Assembly (NCBI RefSeq): GCF_003957295.1
Contig: NZ_RQPJ01000001.1
Coordinates: 558,001-622,000, forward strand
Length of the DNA stretch: 64,000 nucleotides
Reading direction: 5' to 3'
DNA from: Arenibacter aquaticus
Lineage (GTDB): Bacteria > Bacteroidota > Bacteroidia > Flavobacteriales > Flavobacteriaceae
Part shown: positions 44,961-51,729 of the stretch, in pieces
Numbering within the stretch: position 1 is the stretch's first letter
How the letters are laid out: every line of letters begins with the position of its first letter
Position numbers and translations under genes: made by a program
Notes under the pieces: generated by a model
What the model was told of the DNA's origin: nothing
Database searches by the model: none
The model's input: only the letters and a program-made list of their open reading frames with translations

Positions 44961-46193
44961 ATGAAAACAATAAAAAATGGCATCGCTGCCAATCCCGATA
45001 GAAGAAAGTTTTTAGGCACGGCATTACTGGGAAGCAGCGCCCTGGCCTTAGCCCCTCATTTTGCTTTCGCCAACATACCTGCAGTGGATAAAAAGGTCAG
45101 GATCGGTATTGTTGGAGGAAGGTTTGGTGCCAGTTTTTATTTCCATGAACACCCCAATTGCATTGTAGAAGCAGTAAGTGATTTACGTGCCGATCGCCGT
45201 GACCGTCTTATGAAGGTATATGCCTGCAAAAAAAGTTATGAATCCTTGGATAAATTGCTGAAGGACCCCAAAATCGAAGCCGTTTTTATTGCCACTCCAG
45301 CCCCAGACCATGCTGCCCATGTTTTGGCAAGCCTAAACGCAGGAAAGCATGTTTTGTGTGCTGTACCGGCAGCCTGGACCTTGGAGGAATGTTATGAATT
45401 AAGAGAGGCGGTGAACCGCACTGGACTTACTTATATGATGGCCGAAACCAGCGTTTATAGACAGGCTACCATATCGGTTAAAAAGTTTTATAAGGAAGGA
45501 GCTTTCGGGAAGGTGTTCAGTGCCGCAGCCGAATATAATCATCCAGGACTGGAGGAACTATATTTTGAGGATGGCAAGGCCACTTGGAGACATGGGGTGC
45601 CACCTATGTTATATCCTACACATTGTACTTCTTTCTTAATTTCCGTAACAGGGGAACGGCTAACCCAAGTTACCGCTATGGGTTGGGGGGATGACAGTCC
45701 ATTATTGCAAAACAATCCATACAATAACCCTTTCTGGAACGAAACAGCCTTTTTCAAGACCAACAAAGGAACACCTTTTCGTGTAGAAGTGAACTGGAAA
45801 GGAGCTCTACGTGAAGTTGAAAGGGGAGAATGGCGAGGTGATAAAATGAGTTTTTATATGTCTGAGCATGGAGGAGGGGATTCCACTCTGGTATGGGCTT
45901 CCAACGAAATTGGAAAGGATGACGCAGGTTTTAAAAACAAAAAAAGTAGGGTAGAAAAATATGATCAGCCTCTTTGGTGGAAGACCGATATGTTACCTGC
46001 AGCACTTAGACATGGTAGTGGACATGATGGTTCCCATTCGTTTATAACCCATGAGTTTATTGATGCTATTGTAAACAACCGCGACCCAGAAATCAATATT
46101 CATGAATCCTTGGCTTATACGGCACCAGGGATTGTTGCGCATAAATCTGCCTTAAAGGGAGGTGAATCTATGAATATCCCTAGTTTTGACTAG
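44961..46193 (+). CDS. Tat-exported Gfo/Idh/MocA-family protein
   Basis: 410 residues. The N-terminal DRRKFLGTALLGSSALAL is a twin-arginine signal. The Rossmann part follows (VRIGIVGGRFGASFYF, VEAVSDLRADRRDRL, IEAVFIATPAPDHAAHV). The usual EKP motif with the catalytic Lys is replaced by AVP (CAVPAAW, V135). The C-terminal alpha/beta domain has YRQATISVKKFYKEGAFGKVF and a GSHSF..FIDAIVNNRDP-like ending typical of the Bacteroidetes exported group. Some members of this superfamily act as NAD-dependent glycosidases (GH109), others have unknown roles. Its export as a folded protein fits a bound cofactor. The exact activity is unknown. Confidence 0.85.
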   Translation: MKTIKNGIAANPDRRKFLGTALLGSSALALAPHFAFANIPAVDKKVRIGIVGGRFGASFYFHEHPNCIVEAVSDLRADRRDRLMKVYACKKSYESLDKLLKDPKIEAVFIATPAPDHAAHVLASLNAGKHVLCAVPAAWTLEECYELREAVNRTGLTYMMAETSVYRQATISVKKFYKEGAFGKVFSAAAEYNHPGLEELYFEDGKATWRHGVPPMLYPTHCTSFLISVTGERLTQVTAMGWGDDSPLLQNNPYNNPFWNETAFFKTNKGTPFRVEVNWKGALREVERGEWRGDKMSFYMSEHGGGDSTLVWASNEIGKDDAGFKNKKSRVEKYDQPLWWKTDMLPAALRHGSGHDGSHSFITHEFIDAIVNNRDPEINIHESLAYTAPGIVAHKSALKGGESMNIPSFD

Positions 46194-46444
46194 TATACAC
46201 AAGCCATAATAATCTTAAAGCATAAGATATAATCGGCCAACATCATTAATGACAAATCAATAAACGGATTATATTATGATCAAGCCTAATTATTTTGTTT
46301 ATGTCAAAATTCTTATTAATCTGTAAAAGAAGAATTTATAAATACCAAATGCTTTCATTTTACTCAAGTGGGCTTTAATGCTTTTTATCGGTTTTAGTGA
46401 ATCTTCGATTTAGCTACGCTGAATCTTCGATTTTCCCCATAAGG

Positions 46445-46539
46445 TGAAATGACTGTGGAGGTCACTTCGACAGAGTCCCTTTTTTGGGACGACGAGAAGT
46501 CGCACATATAATGGTTTTGGTCACGGCACATTTTTTGGG
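46445..46539 (+). repeat. Intergenic repeat, copy A
   Basis: Begins GAAATGACTG and contains GTCACTTCGACAGAGTCCC, a T-run, GGGACGACGAGAAGTCGCAC, then ATATAATGGTTTTGGTCACG. The centre GTCCC/GGGAC forms a stem over the T-run, with weaker pairing outside. It is closely similar to copy B over ~90 bases. Confidence 0.75.
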
Positions 46540-46570
46540 TTATTGGAAGAAGCAGAGAGGGAGTACCAAA

Positions 46571-46619
46571 GCCGTTCTCGATACAAAATGGCATACGCCA
46601 TTTCACTCGAACCGACGGC
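46571..46619. repeat. Compound imperfect palindrome
   Basis: The inner stem AAATGGC (46586-46592)/GCCATTT (46597-46603) has a four-base loop. The outer arms GCCGT and ACGGC, with TCGA on both sides, extend the symmetry. It would fold into a long interrupted hairpin on either strand, as small REP-like elements do. Confidence 0.55.
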
Positions 46620-46673
46620 TACACAAACCATCATAACCTTTAGAGTAAGAGCTCCTTCCCCTGATCAGGTCTA

Positions 46674-46692
46674 TCCCGCTTTTTCCGCGGGA
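46674..46692. repeat. Small GC-rich hairpin
   Basis: TCCCGC (46674-46679) pairs with GCGGGA (46687-46692) over a seven-base T-rich loop inside the repeat island. Confidence 0.5.
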
Positions 46693-46820
46693 GGACAAGG
46701 TGGATCTTCAGAAATCGGCTGAGGAAACGGAAGGGGTGCAGCCTATTGATACGGAAATAGGTCTATTTAAAGAAGTCTATCATACATATTTACATTTACT
46801 CAATAGTTTACAATTCGTAT

Positions 46821-46911
46821 GAAATGACTGGGGGAGTCACTTCAACAGCGTCCCTTTTTAGGACTACGAGAAGTCGCACATATAATGGTTTTGTTCACGG
46901 CATATTTTTTA
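46821..46911 (+). repeat. Intergenic repeat, copy B
   Basis: Matches copy A in the same orientation with few changes: GAAATGACTG, GTCACTTCAACAGCGTCCC, T-run, AGGACTACGAGAAGTCGCAC, ATATAATGGTTTTGTTCACG, then a run of T. Confidence 0.75.
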
Positions 46912-47049
46912 ATCGATTATATCAGTAACCCTATTCACACTTTTAATGTTTCGGAATAGCTACTTAGGTGATCTAGTTCAAGACATTTCTATTTTACGGG
47001 TATTGGTGAAACTGCATAATAGCTAGTTGTGTGATTTCTCCCTCTGGTC

Positions 47050-47130
47050 GAAATGACAGCCGTAGTCACTTCTACAGATTCCCTTTTAGGACTCCCGATG
47101 ATTATTGGGAGAGAAGTCGCACAGACCTGG
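47050..47130 (+). repeat. Intergenic repeat, copy C (diverged)
   Basis: Starts GAAATGACAG and has GTAGTCACTTCTACAGATTCC and GAGAAGTCGCAC in the same order, but the middle holds an extra small palindrome (CTCCCGATGATTATTGGGAG), and the 3' part differs from A and B. Confidence 0.6.
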
Positions 47131-47252
47131 CTGCAACTTCCTGTATGATAAAATTGTTGATGGTTTTCCAAAAGGTAAATCAAGGACATAAGGTATTTTA
47201 ACATTTGTATTGCATACAATCATTGCCGTCTCCTTCGCTAGAACGCAGGATC

Positions 47253-47278
47253 CTCCTTCCCTTAACCAAGGGAAGGAG
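47253..47278. repeat. Perfect 11-bp hairpin
   Basis: CTCCTTCCCTT (47253-47263), loop AACC, AAGGGAAGGAG (47268-47278). No T-run follows directly on either side, so it is more likely a repeat element or RNA structure than a plain terminator. Confidence 0.65.
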
Positions 47279-47550
47279 CCTAATCCTGAAAGAATGCCTC
47301 CATTAGCATATTTGGCATTCCAACAAAAACACAAACCACTCTTAATCAATTGCTTATAAAACTTTAAATAACTATTAAATATCAATATGATATATTTAAT
47401 AACCTAAAAGCATCAATAATAGATACCTTTTAACAGAAAAGTCGATTTTAAAAACTCATTTTTAGGCTATAATAAGCTTGAAAAACATTAAACCTTCTTG
47501 TTCCACTATATTTTCTATCTTTAACCGTATCAACCTATTCAAAATTAAAA

Positions 47551-48459
47551 ATGAAACCATTTATTTTCCTTATCACCCTATTTCTCTCTATGACCACTTA
47601 CGCCCAAAACACTGTACTCCCACTTTGGCCCAACAACATACCCAACTCTATCAAAACAGATGAAAAAGAGGAAGTTGTTAGTAAGGACATTGTACGGATA
47701 GCCAAGGTTCAGGTTCCGCAGATAGAAGTATATCTACCTGCAAAAAAAATAGCTACCGGCCAGGCCGTTTTAATTTTCCCCGGAGGTGGCTATGGCATTC
47801 TGGCCTATGATTGGGAAGGGATCGACTTTGCAAAATTACTGAACGCAAAGGGTATTGCAGGAATTGTGGTTAAATACAGACTGCCCAATTCCAAATCGGT
47901 AACCGAAAAACACAAGGTGCCTTTACAAGATGCGCAACGTGCCATTAGAACGGTAAGGCAGAATGCAGCGGAATGGAATATTGATTCCAACAACATTGGA
48001 ATAATAGGCTTTTCGGCAGGCGGGCATTTGGCTTCTACCCTGGGAACACATTATAATGAGGAGGTATATGCCAAACAGGATGCTATAGACCAACTTAGTG
48101 CCAGACCAGATTTTATGACCCTGGCCTATCCCGTTATTACAATGGGGGACTTAAATACCCATGGTGGTTCCAGAAAGAACTTACTGGGTGAAAACCCTTC
48201 CCAAAAAATGCTGGATCATTTTTCCAACGAATTACAGGTTACTGCCGATACCCCACCCACATTTTTGGTACATGCCTCTGATGATCAAGGAGTACCGGTA
48301 GAAAATAGCCTTCTATTCTATACTGCTTTGTTAAAACATAAAGTGCCCGCAGCCATGCATATCTATCCCTCTGGAGGACACGGATTTGCCCTAGGATTAC
48401 AGGATTCCCATTTGGCTACATGGACCGATCAATGGATAGGTTGGATGAATAGCCTATAA
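47551..48459 (+). CDS. Alpha/beta-hydrolase esterase, secreted
   Basis: 302 residues with a signal peptide (1-19). It has an oxyanion-type loop (LIFPGGGYGILAYDWEG), the nucleophile elbow GFSAGGHLAS with S155, a late Asp (VHASDDQGVPVEN), and a catalytic His in SGGHGF. It belongs to the acetyl-xylan-esterase-like/BD-FAE group found in polysaccharide loci. It is a clear paralogue of the N-terminal domain of the fusion at 57460; the shared blocks include LLGENPSQK and TPPTFLVHA/TPPAFLVHA. It probably removes acetyl or other acyl esters from sugars. It stands alone after the repeat island, 144 bases before the thioredoxin gene. Confidence 0.88.
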   Translation: MKPFIFLITLFLSMTTYAQNTVLPLWPNNIPNSIKTDEKEEVVSKDIVRIAKVQVPQIEVYLPAKKIATGQAVLIFPGGGYGILAYDWEGIDFAKLLNAKGIAGIVVKYRLPNSKSVTEKHKVPLQDAQRAIRTVRQNAAEWNIDSNNIGIIGFSAGGHLASTLGTHYNEEVYAKQDAIDQLSARPDFMTLAYPVITMGDLNTHGGSRKNLLGENPSQKMLDHFSNELQVTADTPPTFLVHASDDQGVPVENSLLFYTALLKHKVPAAMHIYPSGGHGFALGLQDSHLATWTDQWIGWMNSL

Positions 48460-48603
48460 ACACCCCAAGTAAGGAATTTTAGTGCGCATATATAACAGCG
48501 TGTAGTAAATAGTAAGGAATTATCTAATAAGCGACAATTATAACAGGCCTTTATATCACGGCTTTATAAAAAACCATCATTTTTAACGCTAAAACATCCG
48601 GGA

Positions 48604-49038
48604 ATGAAGAAGTGGATTTTAATTATGGGGTTGATGTTTTCAAGTCTTATAACTGCTCAAAAATGGGAAACCAATTGGCAGGCCGCAGCTACATTGGCCA
48701 AGCAAAATCAACAAAATATTCTGCTGGTTTTTTCGGGTTCCGATTGGTGTGCCCCCTGTATTAAATTGGATAAGAGCATTTGGCAATCCCCTGAATTTAT
48801 AGATTACGCCAAAAACCATTGGACCATGCTCAGAGCAGATTTCCCCAGAAAGAAAGCGAATCAACTCCCGGATGAGCAAAGGAATACAAACGCCCAACTT
48901 GCAGATAAGTACAATAAAAATGGCTATTTCCCACTGGTATTGCTACTGGACCCCAACGGCCAAGTATTGGGCCAAACCGGTTATAAAAATATTTCCGTAA
49001 AGGAATATATTGCACTGTTAAAATCGTTCGAAGGTTGA
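48604..49038 (+). CDS. Exported thioredoxin-fold protein
   Basis: 144 residues with a signal peptide (1-18, ending ITAQ). The redox motif is SDWCAPC with C49 and C52, followed by a thioredoxin core (NGYFPLVLLLDPNGQVLGQTGY), close to the Thioredoxin_7-like exported group. It would reduce or exchange disulfides in the periplasm. Its stop overlaps the start of the ApbE gene by four bases (TTGA), so the two are translationally coupled. It is the first gene of a four-gene cassette with ApbE, DUF4266 and DUF3570. Possible target: the cysteine-bearing C-terminus of the DUF4266 lipoprotein. Confidence 0.88.
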   Translation: MKKWILIMGLMFSSLITAQKWETNWQAAATLAKQNQQNILLVFSGSDWCAPCIKLDKSIWQSPEFIDYAKNHWTMLRADFPRKKANQLPDEQRNTNAQLADKYNKNGYFPLVLLLDPNGQVLGQTGYKNISVKEYIALLKSFEG

Positions 49039-50024
49039 AAAACCCACTATTGATAGCAATTATTTTTTTAATCCCAAGTTTCGTTCTTGCGCAGGAGATA
49101 GCACATAGACGAACCACAAAACTAATGGGGAGTAGGTTTGATTTTACCATAGTTGCAAAGGACCAAGTTACTGCTGATTCCTATATAGATATGGCCATCC
49201 AAGAAATCAACAGGATTGAAACGTTGATTTCCTCATGGATTCCTAGCTCACAGACCTCAGATATTAATCTAAATGCCGGGATTAAACCTGTTAGGGTTGA
49301 TCAAGAATTACTAGAACTTATTGAGCGGTGCATCACCGTCTCCAGAATAACGGACGGTGCCTTTGATATCACCTATGCCTCCATAGACAAGGTATGGAAA
49401 TATGACGATAGTATGACCCAAATACCTTCTAAAGGAGCTATACAAAATTCCGTTGCCAAGATAGGTTACCAGCACATTGTGCTGGATAAGAAGGCACAGA
49501 CCGTATTTTTAAAACAAAAAGGTATGAGAATAGGTTTCGGGGCCATTGGCAAAGGATTTGCCGCAGATAAGGTGAGAAGTATGCTAAAAGCCGAAGGTGT
49601 TAAATCAGGAATTATCAATGCCTCGGGCGACCTCACCACTTGGGGGAAACAACCCGATGGAACGGATTGGATGGTTGGCATTACCAACCCCCTAAACAAA
49701 GACAATATATTCTCCTGGTTCCCGGTAGTCAACGCGGCAGTTGCCACCTCTGGCAATTACGAAAAATACGTCACCTTCAACGGGGTGAAATACAGCCATA
49801 TTATTGATCCACGGACCGGTTATCCCTCCACAGGCATACTAAGTGTCACTATTTTTGCCCCTAGTGCGGAATTGTGCGATGCCCTGGCGACTTCTGTTTT
49901 TATTACTGGAACGGAAACGGGCCTTAACACCATAAACCAAATTAAAGGAGTGGAATGTATTGTTATAGATGATAAAAATCAGATCCACACTTCCAAAAAC
50001 ATTGAACTTAACAAAACCCAATAG
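49035..50024 (+). CDS. apbE: FAD:protein FMN transferase (ApbE)
   Basis: 329 residues. The start is TTG 49035, which overlaps the thioredoxin stop and gives a proper signal peptide (MKNPLLIAIIFLIPSFVLAQ). ApbE motifs in order: TTKLMGSRFDF, GFGAIGKGFAADKV, INASGDLTTWG, ATSGNYEKY, YSHIIDPRTGYPS, and CDALATSVFITG (the metal and flavin site). It transfers FMN from FAD onto a Thr or Ser of an extracytoplasmic protein. No Nqr or Rnf subunit is in the window, so the acceptor is probably one of the two proteins that follow (DUF4266 or DUF3570). Length is normal for the family. Confidence 0.92.
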   Translation: MKNPLLIAIIFLIPSFVLAQEIAHRRTTKLMGSRFDFTIVAKDQVTADSYIDMAIQEINRIETLISSWIPSSQTSDINLNAGIKPVRVDQELLELIERCITVSRITDGAFDITYASIDKVWKYDDSMTQIPSKGAIQNSVAKIGYQHIVLDKKAQTVFLKQKGMRIGFGAIGKGFAADKVRSMLKAEGVKSGIINASGDLTTWGKQPDGTDWMVGITNPLNKDNIFSWFPVVNAAVATSGNYEKYVTFNGVKYSHIIDPRTGYPSTGILSVTIFAPSAELCDALATSVFITGTETGLNTINQIKGVECIVIDDKNQIHTSKNIELNKTQ

Positions 50025-50027
50025 CTT

Positions 50028-50237
50028 ATGCGACAATTAATTATACTCATTATGGCCGTTTTATCACTATCCTCTTGTGTTGCGGTAAGGGAATATGACA
50101 AGGTATACCTGAACGATGAAGAAATGAGCTTGACATCCAAAAGCTTGGAGCGGTTTGAAACCAATTTTCATATATATAGGGAGGCAGCTGCCGGGGCCAA
50201 CGGCGGAAAAACAGGGGGTGGATGTGGTTGTAATTAA
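50028..50237 (+). CDS. DUF4266 small lipoprotein
   Basis: 69 residues. The lipobox VLSLSSC gives an outer-membrane or periplasmic lipoprotein with a mature part of about 50 residues. REYDKVYLNDEEM and LERFETNFHIYREA are typical of DUF4266. The C-terminus is glycine-rich and ends TGGGCGCN with two Cys residues. It lies three bases after ApbE and seven bases before the DUF3570 gene. Function is not known; the repeated company of ApbE and thioredoxin suggests a redox or covalently modified carrier. Confidence 0.85.
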   Translation: MRQLIILIMAVLSLSSCVAVREYDKVYLNDEEMSLTSKSLERFETNFHIYREAAAGANGGKTGGGCGCN

Positions 50238-50244
50238 AATAAAC

Positions 50245-51522
50245 ATGAAGAGAATAGGTTTTATATTGGTTTTTGGATTGATTTCATTGGCAGGATTTTC
50301 CCAAGGAAACAATCAGGAATATGTTAAGAAAGTTTTGGAAACCCCCGAAGTGGAGCTTCTCTATAGCTATTATTCCCAGGACGGGGACAATGCGGCCGTA
50401 AGCGGAGGGGAGGGTACAGAAAAACTTACCGATATGACCCCTACCATTATAGTGAGCATCCCTGTAGGAGAGGACAATACCCTTACTTTGGATGCAGGAA
50501 TATCTGCCTATACCTCGGCCTCATCGAGCAATGTAAACCCTTTTGACGGTAGCAAAACTGCTAGTCCATGGATAGAATCATCAGGAGCTTCAAGAAGTGA
50601 TGCCCTCACCTATGTTCACCCCACCTTTACCCATAGTTCCAAAGACCGGAACAACATCCTTAGTGCCAATATTGCTGTGTCTGCAGAATACGATTACTTT
50701 TCCTTGGGCTTCGGAGGAGGATATACCCACCTCATGAACCAAAAAAATACAGAACTAGGCATTAGTGGGCAAGTATATCTGGACACCTATAAGCCCCAAT
50801 ACCCCATAGAACTTCGCGAGGGCTTTTTTGACAATCGAATTACCGGATCAGGTACTTATTCGCCCCTATTTAATGAGTTTAACGACCTCAATAGAAACTC
50901 CTATTCCCTATCCCTAAATTTTTCCCAGGTTATCACTAAACGCTTCCAGGCATCCCTTTCCTTGGATCTGGTATTACAGCAAGGCCTACTGTCTACCCCG
51001 CACCAAAGAGTCTATCTGCAGGATAGGGGCGACTTCTTTATAGAGGACTTTCAGTTGGCAGACAACGTGGAAATAGTACCCACAAGCAGATTTAAATTGC
51101 CCATTGGTGGCAGGCTGTCCTACTTCCTCAATGACCTAATGATTCTTCGCACTTATTTTAGGTATTACTATGACGATTGGGGCATTACTGCATACACCGG
51201 AAGTTTGGAAATCCCTATAAAGATATCGGACAAATTTACGGTGTATCCTATGTACCGCTATTATACGCAGTCGGCTGCCGATTATTTTTACGCCAAGGAA
51301 ACGGCATTATCCACCTACGAATATTATACGTCTGACTATGACTTGTCCGAATTTAATAGCAACCAATACGGTTTTGGCATTACCTATAAGGATATTTTTA
51401 CCCAATCCAAGGTATGGAAATTCGGTCTAAAAAGCATTAGTTTTAGGTTTAACCAATACGAGAGAACTACCGGATTAAGTGCCAGTATATTTGAACTGGG
51501 TGCCAAGTTTGTGATGGATTAA
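50245..51522 (+). CDS. DUF3570 protein, probable outer-membrane beta-barrel
   Basis: 425 residues from ATG 50245. The frame is open from 50155, but that overlaps DUF4266; the chosen start gives a signal peptide (ILVFGLISLAGFSQ). The rest alternates aromatic and polar residues in strands (SLSLNFSQVITKRFQASLSLDLVLQ, given here in part; FRYYYDDWGITAYTGSLEIPI), as an outer-membrane barrel does. Two early motifs, YTSASSS (T90-S95) and SSGASRS (S113-S118), resemble the SGA[ST]x[ST] acceptor site of ApbE. It is the last gene of the cassette. Function is unknown. Confidence 0.82.
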   Translation: MKRIGFILVFGLISLAGFSQGNNQEYVKKVLETPEVELLYSYYSQDGDNAAVSGGEGTEKLTDMTPTIIVSIPVGEDNTLTLDAGISAYTSASSSNVNPFDGSKTASPWIESSGASRSDALTYVHPTFTHSSKDRNNILSANIAVSAEYDYFSLGFGGGYTHLMNQKNTELGISGQVYLDTYKPQYPIELREGFFDNRITGSGTYSPLFNEFNDLNRNSYSLSLNFSQVITKRFQASLSLDLVLQQGLLSTPHQRVYLQDRGDFFIEDFQLADNVEIVPTSRFKLPIGGRLSYFLNDLMILRTYFRYYYDDWGITAYTGSLEIPIKISDKFTVYPMYRYYTQSAADYFYAKETALSTYEYYTSDYDLSEFNSNQYGFGITYKDIFTQSKVWKFGLKSISFRFNQYERTTGLSASIFELGAKFVMD

Positions 51523-51729
51523 GTTTATAGGATTGACGGTAACAATTTTGAATAATCCCTATTAATCATACTACAATGTCTCCTAGAGCCTACCGATAGG
51601 CATGGGCAGTTGAGAGGTTATGGGTTGTTGTATGTTCAGGTTGTGGTCTCGTCTCCGCTTGACCTGACAAACCTCGACTTCACTATTAGAATAGCATTAT
51701 TTAATTTATAGAAGATACTGAACAACCCG

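Larger units (their letters stand above)
46194..47550. other. Gene-free repeat island
   Basis: About 1.36 kb between the Gfo/Idh/MocA gene and an esterase without a supportable ORF. It contains three degenerate copies of an ~85-95 base element (listed separately), a 14-base direct repeat (TGAATCTTCGATTT at 46398 and 46420), and several hairpins (46571-46619, 46674-46692, 47253-47278). The base content differs from the AT-rich spacers elsewhere. It may be a landing site for small mobile repeats. Confidence 0.7.

Noticed and set aside
46394..46606. 70-codon minus-strand frame in the repeat island
   Set aside because: It lies across a palindromic repeat copy and has no protein features. Similar chance frames occur over each repeat copy.
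46445..47130. Possible CRISPR array
   Set aside because: The three repeats are ~85-95 bases, degenerate and irregularly spaced, with no cas genes near.
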